Shown: piece by piece, positions 1 to 9,500 of the stretch | Layout of the letters: each line of letters opens with the position of its first letter | Position numbering within the stretch: position 1 is the first letter of the stretch | Assembly: GCA_963969495.1 (NCBI GenBank) | Contig: OZ018331.1 | Span: 154,426,684-154,490,683 of the forward strand | From: Ceratothoa steindachneri | Lineage: Eukaryota > Arthropoda > Malacostraca > Isopoda > Cymothoidae | Length of the DNA: 64,000 nt | Reading direction: 5' to 3' | The notes under the pieces: generated by a model | What the model saw: only the letters and a program-made list of their open reading frames with translations | Database searches by the model: none | What the model was told of the DNA's origin: nothing | Program-made: the position numbers and the translations under genes

Positions 1-185
1 CCCTCTCACTTTCCACTACCCTTTCCTTCCACGTTCTTCTCCCTCTCCCCTCCCTCTACCTACCCCTCAACCCATCCTTCAACCTCTCACTCTCCCCCGT
101 CCTCTGCGCCTCTATTTCCATTTCTCCTGCCTATACTTGCCCCTCTCTTTCACCTCCCTCTCCCCTCCCACTCCTCTCTCTCTAA
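1..185. repeat. C/T-rich polypyrimidine tract
   Basis: Nearly all bases on + are C or T, in runs such as CCCTCTCCCCTCCC. It ends where similarity to the 5' region of the LINE at 33.2-38.2 kb begins (the shared GAGAGAGCTTG near 200-210). Similar tracts lie at 4319-4740, 6119-6185 and 9360-9500, each at a LINE boundary. No coding potential. Confidence 0.85.
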
Positions 186-900
186 ACCTTGCCGTCGGTG
201 AGAGAGCTTGCGCGATCTGCCTGAGTTTAGCTAGCTAAACTGGGGGGGGGGGGGGCTTTAAGTCCGGCAGGGTCACCCATGCCAGTAAGATAGCTTAAGT
301 AGGACCCAGACGGAGAGTTGTCAAACTTCTCTACTACTTACTTCCTCAATGCATCTCCTAGCATCATCCCCCTACTTGCTTTATCTATTCTGTTAGAATT
401 CAGTTTCACCAACGCTTTTTGACTGTTTTATAATAAAAAAATAATAACCTCGATTATACATAAGTTGTTTAGTTATAAGGATCTCACCAGCTCCCTCATG
501 CCGTGTGAGAAAGGAGGCTTTGGAACCTCTATAAATAACGCCTTGGAGCACTCATAGGTTGCAAGAGACTGAGTTTGAAGGGATCTCAGGCGTTTGGGGT
601 ACGATTAATGGAGAAATGCTAGGCACCCCTTAGAAGTTTTATCTTAACGTGTAATGGCCTGACCAGCCCCCTGTGACCGCTACTTGGTGAATAAAGGCTC
701 AATGCTCTTTGGTGAGAGAGCTTTTGTGCCTTGCTGGTTGCCAGATCAGCTTTATTATTTGCTTTAAGTCTGGCCGTTTTTGGTTAATTAGTAGGGATTA
801 GTAGGAAGATGGTTACATCTCAAGCATTCCTGTCGAAAAATCAGAGAACCAGATTACCTGGGGCTCTTGTGCTTCTCAGTTTGGAGCTGCGGCACAATTA

Positions 901-1490
901 GGGACGCAGGTAAGCTGCTTGCGAGGACGGGGAAACGCCCAAATTAGAGTGGAGGCAGCAAAATCTCAGGTTTCGGAGAGCTCAGTCGTTTCTCTTATGG
1001 TAAGTACAACGACCTCTACCTCAAAGGAGGTAGGGTAGACCCTACACCTAAGATTTTTTACACGGTGATGGGAGCTGTGGACGACTATGGGTGGAAAACC
1101 TGCAGACGTATCTTGGTTGGGATGCTCTTGAGAAGATGTCCAACCCAGACCGCTCACTCAAGGAACGTCTTTTTGAACCGACGCCTAGCAGATTTGTGCA
1201 TGGCGAAGGGGTCTTTGTTGTGGACCCTTACCGCACCTTTTATGGTAGGAACGATCTCTACCAAAGTAAAGGAGTACATCTTTCCTTTAAAGAAAAGGCT
1301 GTACTCTGTAACATGATCCAGGATGTCGTGGAGTGAACTCAAAGGAGTGTCCGGCCCCGAATGAAGGCGTACGTGTGCCAGTACGCTCGTGTCACTCCTG
1401 GAACGACCTTCTCGGAGGTCGTTAGAAAGGTTGCCACCACGCCACCAACTGGGAATAGAGAGACAACTAAGACTGGAAACAGAAGAGCGT
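901..1490 (+). pseudogene. LINE ORF1 remnant: SGNH/GDSL esterase-like domain
   Basis: In broken frames this region matches the esterase half of ORF1 of the copy at 34,600-35,263. Matching pieces are SSVVSLMV, YNDLYLKGGR, GAVDDYGWKT, FVVDPYRTFYGRNDLYQ and GVHLSFKEKA. In CR1-type LINEs this domain is an SGNH hydrolase fold carried on the RNA-binding ORF1 protein. The GDS nucleophile block is not recognisable here, because similarity starts just after it. The His of the last block is kept in GVHL, but the usual Asp two residues before that Gly-Val-His is not seen (the sequence reads YQSKGVHL). At least two frames are needed to read through, so this is a pseudogene. It is followed by ORF2 with the same spacing as in the better copy. 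Confidence 0.75.
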
Positions 1491-1515
1491 AGGGGGTCCT
1501 ATATTCGGAGACTCC

Positions 1516-4170
1516 CTGAAAGTTCTTTTGTTTAATGCTAGGTCCATCAGGAACATGTTTTTCGAACTTCGTGTCCTCCTAGCGACCAAAGAACCTGAAA
1601 TTGTGGCCATAACAGAGTTGTGGGTAAAAACCTCGAACCGAGATTTTGAGGGTGAATTCACGATTCTCGGTTACCAACTCTTCCTAAAAGACAAGCTAGA
1701 CAGAGAGGGTGGCGGTGTGATGTTGTATGTTATAGATACATTTAAAACCACGAACTGCAATATTATATCCGACCACGAGCAAATAGCTGTAGACCTAGAG
1801 ATAGGTCCTGCCAGATACAGGACCCTGCTGCTTTATAGACCCACTGCCCAACTCGTTGAGAAGGATAGAGATCTGTACCGGCTGCTGGATGAACTTGTTG
1901 AAGACAGAGTGTGTATTGTCATGGGAGACTTCAACACCCAAGTTGACTGGGATACCAGAGAACCCTGTGGTGAGAACGCACTGCTCCTGAATTTAGCGAA
2001 CAACGAGTTCCTGACTCAATGGGTGAGAGAGCCGACGAGAAGCAATAATATTCTCGACTTGGTTTTCATCTCTGAGGATGACATCGTTGAGGGAACCTCT
2101 GTAGGCGAGGAGCTCGGTGGCAGTGACCACTGACTAGTTAGATTTGTAGTCAAGGTCCCCAATGTAGAGTCTGTGTCTCGTGAATTGAGGAAACTTGATT
2201 TTAGAATAGCAGACTTTGCAAGTCTTCGTGCTGGATTGGCTGATGTGAGGATGGAAGGGTGTGAGAATGTTGAAGGTTAATGGAATAGTTTCAGAGCTAC
2301 GTTCATGAGTCTTCAATCACGATTTATCCATGTGAACAGCTGCGTCAGTCTTCTGTTTAACCAATGTGGCTTAATCGAGAAATTGGTCAACTGCTGAGGG
2401 AGAAGAGAACTGTGTACCGGCAGTCAAAGATTTCTGGTGACTTTGATGAGTACCGTAGGTTAGAGCTTGTCAAGTATGCGAGATTTTGCAAAGAGAATCA
2501 CAAGGAGTTCTTTGGTTATGTAAACAGCCGTAAACCAATCCGCCGCAAGATTACCCTTTGAGATGCAGGAATTGCAAACATCCTGAACCACTACTTCTCA
2601 TCAGTGTTCACTGAAGAGTATGGTCCCATCCCCCAGCCCATAGACTCTTACTTAAGTGAGAAGCTGGAGGAAACGGACTTCACCCAAAGTGAAGAAGAAG
2701 AAAAATCAATGACCTGAAGACGAATAAATCCCCTGGCCCTGACGGTTTTCTACCTAAAGTGTTGAAAGAAGTGCGTGATGATGTACCACGACATCTGGGC
2801 ACAAGCTTCAACATGTCAATCCGGACTGGATGCGTTCCTAGAGACTCGCGTGAGGCGGAGATGACTCCTATCTTCAAAAAATGGAGACTCTAGCCAACCG
2901 TCGAACTACCTACCTATTAGTTTAACTTTGATAGTTGGTAAGCTCATGGAAAGCATCATGATGGACAAAATAACGTCATATTTAGAGTCAAACCTGCTAT
3001 TAAGCAGTTCCCAGCATGGATTCTAAAGGTAACGTTCATGCCTGACGAATCTTGTGGAATTCTTCCGCTTCGTTATCAGTTAGCACGATCGGGATTATGC
3101 GGTGGATGTTATCTACTTAGACTTTCAGGAAGCCTTTGATAAGAAACCATACCGCCGCCTTCTCCTGAAAGTGCACGCACTGGGCATAGAGGGAAACGTA
3201 GCAGATTAGATAGAGAACTAGCTAAGCGGCAGACGGCAACGGGTGGTGTTGAATGGACAGGCTTCTGAGTGGGTGCCCGCATGCTCTGTGAAGGCCTCTG
3301 GCCTTGAAGAGCGCATTATAAGAAATTTATTATTATTATTATTAGCGGTGTTCCTCAAGGTTCTGTTCTGGGACCACTACTGTTCATCATCTATGTTAAC
3401 GACATGTTAGCGAAGATTTCTAAATTTGCCGATGATACCAAGCTTGGTACGAACGTTGCAAAGGAAGGAAATACTGCCCGCCTACAAGAAGCTCTTTGGA
3501 AGATTGGGGAGTGGTTAGACACGTGGCAAATGCCTTTTAACGTGAAAAAATGCAAAGTGATGCATATCGGCCACTGAAACCCCCAATCGCAATATATCCT
3601 TAAGGGCACTCCTCTTGAATGCACTGATGCTGAGAAGGACTTAGGTGTAACTATCACTAGTGACCTCAATTTCTAGAAGCAGTGTATTAAGGCGGAGAAG
3701 AAAACCCAAAGGATATTGTACTTTGTTTGTACAACTCCCTTGTCCGGCCGCACTTGGAGTATGCCGTACAATTTTGGAGTCCTTCGTTTCGAAAGGACAT
3801 CATGAGATTGGAACGTGTCCAAGCCACAGCAACTAAACTGATTCCCTCTATCAGGCAAATGAGTTATAATGATAGACTAAGGGAATTAGATATGTTCTCG
3901 CTGGAGCCCCGGAGGTTGCGTGGTCAGCTTCGAGGCTTCGACAATGTAGACTATAGGGATACTTTCCAGCTTGGCAACAACAGAACCAGAAATCACGGCT
4001 ACAAACTTGAGCTGAAACGTTACCACCGTGATCTGTGTGGAAACTTTTTCACATACAGCATCTGTGGTACTTGAAACGCACCTCCAGCGGAAGTTGTCGA
4101 CAGCAATTCTGTTGGGCAGTTCCAGTCGCGTCTAGACAAAGTCTTGAAAAATAGCCATTTGGGCACATAA
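1516..4170 (+). pseudogene. LINE ORF2 remnant: APE endonuclease and reverse transcriptase
   Basis: The ORF2 polyprotein of this LINE class nicks the target and reverse transcribes the element RNA. From 1516 to 2133 the endonuclease is open: FNARSIRN, ITELWVKT (usually TESW), VMGDFNTQVDW, REPTRSNNILDLVF and GGSDH, with a stop right after the SDH motif. Reverse transcriptase blocks follow in shifted frames: IYLDFQEAFDK (motif A, Asp present), [28 protein letters not shown] (motif C, both Asp present), [17 protein letters not shown], and a C-terminal block LYNSLVRPHLEYAVQFW at 3727-4074. The last recognisable coding sequence is near 4170. Several stops and small deletions separate the blocks, so no product is expected. 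At protein level it is a close relative of the copy at 35.3-38.0 kb. Confidence 0.88.
3280..3344 (+). mobile_element. short insertion ending in (TTA)n, SINE-tail-like
   Basis: Between the codons for WVP and SGVPQG, where the other LINE copies are continuous, about 65 bases are inserted. They contain GAAGGCCTCTGGCCTTGAAG, then AGCGCATTATAAG, and end in a run of TTA units. A GC-containing GCGC..TATAA block followed by a trinucleotide run resembles the 3' tail of tRNA-derived SINEs that share a LINE-type tail. The body of a SINE is absent, so this could be a 5'-truncated SINE or another short insertion. Confidence 0.45.
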
Positions 4171-4245
4171 CCATTGTGCGAGTGTTCTTCGAGGGCGTCA
4201 ATTGACACTTTCAAGGACTGCGCTTGCTCAACTGTTAGGCTAAAT

Positions 4246-4284
4246 GTACCTTCTTTGAATAGACCGTAAAGTCTACTAGGGTAC
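4246..4284 (+). other. LINE 3'-end nested stem-loop (copy 1)
   Basis: GTACC at 4246-4250 can pair with GGTAC at 4280-4284, and TAGAC at 4260-4264 with GTCTA at 4271-4275. It is followed by TTCTTTTCTTTGTAGCTCC. The same two-stem layout is found at 9309-9348 and 38,074-38,114. Stem-loops near the 3' end are known in CR1-type elements and are thought to be recognised by the element's own RT. Confidence 0.6.
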
Positions 4285-4318
4285 TTCTTTTCTTTGTAGC
4301 TCCTTGTAACTCTCCCTT

Positions 4319-4740
4319 TCCATCCCCCCCGGATCCTTCTTCCCCTCCCTCCTTCAGCCCTCTATCATCTGTGTTCACTTCGTCTCGCAATCTCTCTCTT
4401 CTTCTCTCTCCCCTTAACGCTCTCTCTTACCCCCCTTCCCTCTCTTCATCTTTACTATCCTATGCCTTACACCGAGTGTTGTATATATTTAGAATCCAAA
4501 CTTAAGTAACTCTGCTGTAATGGCCAAAAAATCTCTTGAAATTCTTACTTTCTTTGTAACTCTCTGTTTCTCCTTTTCTCTCTTTCATTCTGTCTCATTC
4601 TCTCTATCTCTATCTTTTTGTCTTTCTCTTTCTTTCTCTCTTTCTCGCGCGCGTGCTCTCTTTCTCTCTCCCTTCTTCCTTCCCCTCTCTCCACATACCT
4701 CCCTCTCTCTCCCTCCTTCTCCCCCTCTATCCCGTTCCTA
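4319..4740. repeat. C/T-rich tract between LINE copies
   Basis: Two pyrimidine-rich blocks, about 4319-4470 and 4555-4740, separated by roughly 85 bases of mixed sequence. The second is dominated by TCTC/TTTC repeats. Open frames here are low-complexity Ser/Leu/Pro strings and are not genes. The tract ends exactly where RT similarity of the next LINE begins. Confidence 0.8.
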
Positions 4741-5780
4741 AATCAGTAGATATAATTTACCAAGACTTCAAAGAAGAATTTGATAAAATTCCCCACCAGA
4801 AGAAACTCATGGTTAAAAAACAGGAAACAGAGAGTGATAATAAATTGCGTGGAATCGGACTGGGTATCTGTTACCAGCGGTGTTCCCCAGGGATCAGTCC
4901 TGGGGCCTATTTTATTTACTATATACATCAATGACATAGACGTTGGAATAAATAATATCATATCTAAATTTGCAGATGACACGAAAATAGGAAACTCCGT
5001 AGTATGCGGGGAAGACAGGGCTAGCCTGCAAGCTGATATAAATAAAATTACCAAATGGTCAGAAAAATAGCAGAGCCATTTAATATCAACAAATGCCAAA
5101 TCCTTCAGTGCGGAACAAAAAAACAAAAAATACAACTACACAATGCAAGGCGACTTAATAAACACAACCCCGCAAGTTAAAGATTTAGGATTAATAATTA
5201 CAGAAAACTTAAAAACATCAAACCAATGCGCAGCTGCTGCAAGGAAAGTTACCACAGCACTAGGATTTATAAAAAGAAACTTTACTTATAAATGCGAGGA
5301 GGTAATTACGCCACTATATAAAAGTATTATTAGGCCCCATCTCGAATACGCTGTACAATTCTGGCTGGGACCTTACTTATTAAAAGACATAGATAAATTA
5401 AAAGCTATACAACGCAGAGCGACAAAACTTATCCCGTCATTACGGAACAAACCTTACCACGAGAGGTTAAAAAAACTCAATCTATTTTCCATCAGAAAAC
5501 GAAGAGTAAAGGGGCAGCTTATCGAGTGCTTCAAAATACTTAAAGGATTTAACAACGTTAATGCCAATAACCTGTTCACACTAACAAGGGAGTGTCCCAT
5601 CCGTGGACATGATTAAATGCTTCAGGGTAAAAAAGCTACTCTGGATGTAATAAAAAACTTCTTCACTTACTCGATTATTAATGAGTGGAATAATTTGCCG
5701 AACGATTTAGTAAACAGAAGAACAATAGACTCATTTAAAATTAGATTAGATAAACACTTAGCAAATATTGGAATTGTTTA
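4741..5780 (+). pseudogene. 5'-truncated CR1-like LINE fragment (RT and C-terminal region)
   Basis: The copy starts inside reverse transcriptase motif A (DIIYQDFKEEFDKIPH at about 4748-4795). It continues in another frame with [31 protein letters not shown] and KFADDTKIG (motif C intact), then KDLGLIITENLKTS, GFIKRNFTYK, RPHLEYAVQFW and RRATKLIPSLR. The C-terminal part reads FFTYSIINEWNNLPND to DSFKIRLDKHL, ending with a stop near 5780. About 20 codons are lost between the motif A block and WLKNRK, and there are at least three frame changes. It is clearly more AT-rich than copies 1 and 3, so it is a different subfamily. The A-rich sequence after 5800 may be its 3' tail. Confidence 0.85.
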
Positions 5781-6118
5781 GCATAAAATTTATAAAAACA
5801 AAAGTTAAAAAAAAAATAAAAAATAAAAAATATTACAAAAAATATAACTCTCTTTCCGATGTATGTATGTGTTTGTTTTCATATTCGTCTTATTTAGTTA
5901 CTATACTATGCAAATTTCCTTCAGGTATTTTCTACTTACACCTGTAAGCTACTTTTTCCCACATTATTCATGTACGGCTTTTGCCGGAGGGAGTGGAGAA
6001 TGGGGTAGAGCCTACATCTTTTATATCCTTTGCTTGTACTATTCTATTTACTGTATATGTGCTGTAGACTTAAGGCCAGATCGCCTTAGTCAGGGCCCGT
6101 GTGATCTGTTTATCTATG
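5781..6118. other. A-rich tail and non-coding spacer
   Basis: About 5781-5850 is A-rich (runs of A separated by single T) and may be the 3' tail of the preceding LINE. From 5850 to 6118 I see no domain, RNA gene or clear repeat. Confidence 0.5.
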
Positions 6119-6185
6119 TAACTCTCTCCTCCCTCCCTCTCCCACTCTCTTCCCTTCCTTTCTCTCTCACCCCTCCCTTCCCATC
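6119..6185. repeat. short C/T-rich tract
   Basis: Pyrimidine-rich block immediately upstream of the first recognisable sequence of LINE copy 3; compare the tracts at 1-185, 4319-4740 and 9360-9500. Confidence 0.75.
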
Positions 6186-6202
6186 TCAACAGAGGCGTTC
6201 GT

Positions 6203-6954
6203 TTGTGTATAGTTTTTAAAGAGGGGAGCTTTAAGAACATCACTCGTCAGATTGTCTGCAATATATGCGACATTGAATTGGGAATGGAGAGCAAGTTGAT
6301 GGAAGCGGAAGAGCGTCACCACCGCGAACTGGTCGTCGTGAAGAAACAACTTGGTCAATTTGAAGAAAACTGCATTCTGGAATGACAAACTTGAGGAACC
6401 AGGTGGGCCTACTTCAAGATACAGTTGACGAAATCAGGAGACGTGTCATCTCCAGGTCACCTCCAGAGAATAAGAATGACATTAGAGAAGCTGTCGTGGT
6501 TGAGAGTATTGCCGCAGACCCAATGAAAGAGAGCAATACCACTCAATCTGGATAGGCTGCTCGCCGAAATGATCCGGATAGGGCTAAGGGAGGCAGTCGA
6601 AGAACAGGGGAAAGTTATGCTGAGGTTGCTAGATCCGCAGCAACCCTCGAGATGGCGAGACCTTCTGTGTTAGGCACACTCCAAACGAACTCCCAGAAAA
6701 TCGAGAACGATAACACTCAAGATGCAGGAGTTCCTATTGAAGCTGGTGAAGTAAATCTTCTGACTGAAAGAAAGAAAAAGAAGCGAAGAAGAAAGAGGGA
6801 AAGGAAAGTGGAAGCTGCGAGAGAAGCACTAGTGAGTAACAGTGAACCAGCCAATACGGGCGCATCGGCACCGGCAGTGGATGGTTTACTGAAGGTTAAG
6901 GATGCTCGCTCGAACGAAGGAGAGTTCAAAGATCTAAGAAGAAAAGAGAGAAGG

Positions 6955-6987
<33 letters not shown>

Positions 6988-7069
6988 AAGAAGACCTCCC
7001 CTGCCACAAAGGATCCTTTGAGAACCCTAAATCGCTTTGTCGTCCTGTCGGACAAGAGCGTGCAATGCG
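6203..7069 (+). pseudogene. LINE ORF1 remnant: zinc-knuckle/coiled-coil and Lys-rich region
   Basis: The beginning (MCIVFKEG) includes NITRQIVCNICDIELG, a possible leftover of the Cys-rich finger seen in the 34-kb copy. It is followed by a heptad-like stretch (MESKLMEAEERHHRELVVVKKQLGQFEEN). After a frameshift near 6383 the coiled coil continues as MTNLRNQVGLLQDTVDEIRRRV, then a stop near 6554, then TGESYAEVARSAATLE. From 6652 a long Lys/Arg-rich segment follows, with a run of about twelve Lys encoded by AAG repeats near 6955-6995. In this LINE class ORF1 binds RNA and multimerises through the coiled coil. The esterase domain that should follow is missing, because the frame runs into endonuclease sequence at about 7070. 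Confidence 0.65.
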
Positions 7070-7072
7070 TAG

Positions 7073-9091
7073 GTGAAGGAGCCAACGAGGGGTGAGAACA
7101 TGTTACACTTGGTATTTACCACTGAGGACAACATGGTATCCGGACTAAGCGTGGCAGAGTGTCTGGGCGGGAGCGATCACCGCACAGTCACGTTTTCTGT
7201 CCACATTCCATGCGACAGACGCTCTCACGTCGCTAGCTTCAAACTCGACTTCCGACGCACGAACTTCGTAGGTCTTCGGGATGCGATAGCTCGATTTGAA
7301 ACTGAAGCAGGAGAATGAGCCTCCTGGTGGGTTGTTCTCAGCAGGAGGATGAGGGGCAAACCTCTCCAACTGAAGTGGTTCAATCGTGGTATCGCTGCAG
7401 CGATAAAGAACGGGAAAACTGCCTACAAAAACTGGACAGCCAACCAAAATAAAGAAAGACTTCTTAAATACAGGGAAAAGTTTAGGCAAATTAAAGCACT
7501 GGTGCGCAGAGCTAAGTGCAGCGAAGGATTTTGGGTGGCCTTCCTCTGTAAAGAGACTTCGAAAGAATTCTTCCTGCATGTCAATTGCTGAAAACCGATT
7601 CGTCATAGAATAGGACCGCTGCGAGATGACAATGGCGTGTTACGGAAGCCAGAACCAGACATCGCCAACGTGTTGAACGATTACTTCGCCTCCATATTTA
7701 CGAGAGAAGAGGACGGTCCAGCTCCGAGGCCGGGGATTCATCTCGAAGAGGGAAATTCCTATGCAAAATAGTCTTAGACAGAGACGAAGTAGTAGTCATA
7801 TGAGGAAACTTTAATCCTTATAAGTCTCCAGGTACTAATGGCTTTCTTTCTAGAGTCCTCCGAGAAGTTAGCAAAGAGGTTGCTCCACACCTCACCACCA
7901 TTTTGCAAAAGTTTTTGGAAACTGGAAAGGTGCCAGAAGACTGGAAAATAGCAAACGTAACCTCGATCTACAACAAGTGGGAGCGCGAATGCCCGCTAAT
8001 TACCGGCCTATTAGTCTGATATCCATCGTGAGCAAACTGCTCAAGGAAATAATCACAGACCGTATAGTGCAGCACTTAAAATTGCACAAGTTGATCTTGA
8101 ATTCCCAGCTTGTATTTCGCAAGAATCATTCATGTCTCACTAATCATCTAGAAATTTTTACAATATTTTGAGTGAGTATGACCGTAGTTGAGCTCTGCAT
8201 ATCTTATACCTAGACTTTCAAAAAGCCTTCGATATGGTACAACATCGCAAGTTGATGAATAAGGCCCGCGCCCTCAGCATTACCGGCAAGTTAGCCGAAT
8301 GGATACTAAACTGTCTCACGGGACGGAGGCAACGAGTTAAGATCAACAGGGTAGACTCGCAATGGGTGCCGATCAGTAGCAGGGTGCCCCAGAGCTCAGT
8401 GCTCGGGCTTCTATTGTTCATTGTCTACATCAATGACATAGATGAAGGACGACTATCCTCAGTCACCAAGTTCGCCAACGATAGCAAGTTTGGAGGTAGT
8501 GTAAGCTTACGAGAAGGAGTGGAATGCCTGCCAAATAGCCTTCTTAGGATAGGTTTTTTGTGCGAGGGGTTCCAGATACCATTTAACCTTGAAAAGTGCA
8601 AGGAAGTTATGCACTTGCTAATTAGCAGTGACATAAAGTTCTCCAAGCAGTGCTTGCAGTTTAAAAAGAGGGCCCAGCGAATGTTGGGGTACATAAAGAG
8701 ACATTTTCTCTTCCAAAATAAGCAGATTGTTCTCGCCTTGTACAACTCTCTAGTCCAGTTATACCTTGAATACGCCGTTTAATTCTGGTCCCCAACCCGG
8801 CGGAAGAAGATTGAACGGCTGTAAAGGGTACAGGCCAGAGCCACAAAATTGATCCTTTCTCATAGACATAAAAGTTATCAGCATAGGCTACGAGAGCTGG
8901 GGATATTCTACCTGGAGACGGGCCGGCTAAGAGACCAGCTGATTGAAACTTTTAAAATAATACGAGGAGTTGAAAATGTAGATCACAGGATAATGTTCAC
9001 GTTGAACGCAAATGCTACACGTAACCACGGTTACAAACTGCGATTACCGCAATTCCATACTAGCATTTGCTGCAACTTCTTCACACTTTGA
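7073..9091 (+). pseudogene. LINE ORF2 remnant (endonuclease C-terminus and reverse transcriptase)
   Basis: It starts in the endonuclease at KEPTRGENMLHLVF, with the SDH motif in CLGGSDHRTVTF. Then come LQLKWFNRGIAAAIK and FLHVN (the linker), VLNDYFASIFTREE, FLSRVLREVSKEVAPHL, GKVPEDWKIANVTSIY, a motif A block LYLDFQKAFDMVQHRKL near 8209-8250, and GRRQRVKINRVDSQWVPIS. Motif C reads KFANDSKFGG, so the first catalytic Asp of FADD is Asn. RRATKLI-type C-terminal blocks continue to about 9091 (NHGYKLRLPQFHTSICCNFFTL). There are several stops and frame changes. An active product is not possible. Confidence 0.82.
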
Positions 9092-9308
9092 TCTAGATGG
9101 TGCCACCTTGGATTTAGATTATAGATTAGAGACAAGTAGATAGGTTTCAACTTTTCTATAAAAATTTCCTGATTGTGTTCTTTTTTGCAGAACATTCAGG
9201 TATCCTTTTTCCTTTATGGCCCGCAAAAGCAGGTGGGAGAGGTGGACGGAGAGACCCTTCATCTCTGCTATGCTTTCTTTTATGCTATAGGTTAGGTCCT
9301 TCCCAAAT

Positions 9309-9348
9309 GGTACCCCCACGGTATGGTCATCAATGACCTTTGAGGTAC
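9309..9348 (+). other. LINE 3'-end nested stem-loop (copy 3)
   Basis: Outer stem GTACC (9310-9314) with GGTAC (9344-9348); inner stem GGTCAT (9325-9330) with ATGACC (9333-9338). The pyrimidine-rich tail follows directly. The sequence differs from copies 1 and 4, but the arrangement of the two stems is the same. Confidence 0.55.
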
Positions 9349-9359
9349 TACTTTTCTTT

Positions 9360-9500
9360 GTTACTCCCTACTTTCCTTTCCCCTTCCCCTCTCTTTTCTT
9401 CCCCCTATCCCCCTCCCACTCCCTCCATTTTCATCTCCCTTCCTATCTCTCCCTCTCCTCCTCTCCCTCCCCATCTCTCTCCTCTCTCCCTCTACTCTAG
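9360..9500. repeat. C/T-rich tract
   Basis: Pyrimidine-rich, with TCTCCC and CCCTCC runs, immediately after the 3' end of LINE copy 3. Open frames on either strand are low-complexity artefacts. Confidence 0.8.

Larger units (their letters stand above)
190..4316 (+). mobile_element. CR1-like LINE, copy 1 (decayed, nearly full length)
   Basis: A non-LTR retrotransposon copy that can be followed along most of the better-preserved copy at 33,183-38,151. Shared landmarks, in order: a 5' leader with GGCTTTGGAACCTCTATAAA near 512-531; an esterase-like ORF1 remnant; an APE-type endonuclease; reverse transcriptase blocks; and a 3' end with two nested stems. The zinc-finger/coiled-coil half of ORF1 is missing: leader similarity stops near 830 and esterase similarity begins near 900. 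A 14-base G run lies at 242-255. Many stops and frameshifts, plus an inserted fragment at 3280-3344, make it a dead copy. Assignment to the CR1 group rests on the SGNH ORF1, the RT motifs and the 3' structure. I cannot exclude a sister clade such as L2 or Rex. Confidence 0.85.
6190..9365 (+). mobile_element. CR1-like LINE, copy 3 (internally deleted)
   Basis: A third LINE copy of the same general class. In order it holds a coiled-coil/basic ORF1 (6203-7069), an abrupt join into the last part of the endonuclease (7073), a decayed reverse transcriptase to about 9091, and a 3' region ending in the two-stem structure at 9309-9348 and the tail TTTTCTTTGTTACTCCC. The ORF1 esterase domain and most of the endonuclease are absent. 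Compared with the copy at 33-38 kb this is a loss of roughly 1.2 kb. Pyrimidine tracts flank both ends (6119-6185 and 9360-9500). The element is dead. Confidence 0.82.

Noticed and set aside
4520..4934. Ser/Leu/Pro-rich open frames
   Set aside because: Low-complexity translation of the C/T tract, overlapping the start of a LINE fragment in another frame.
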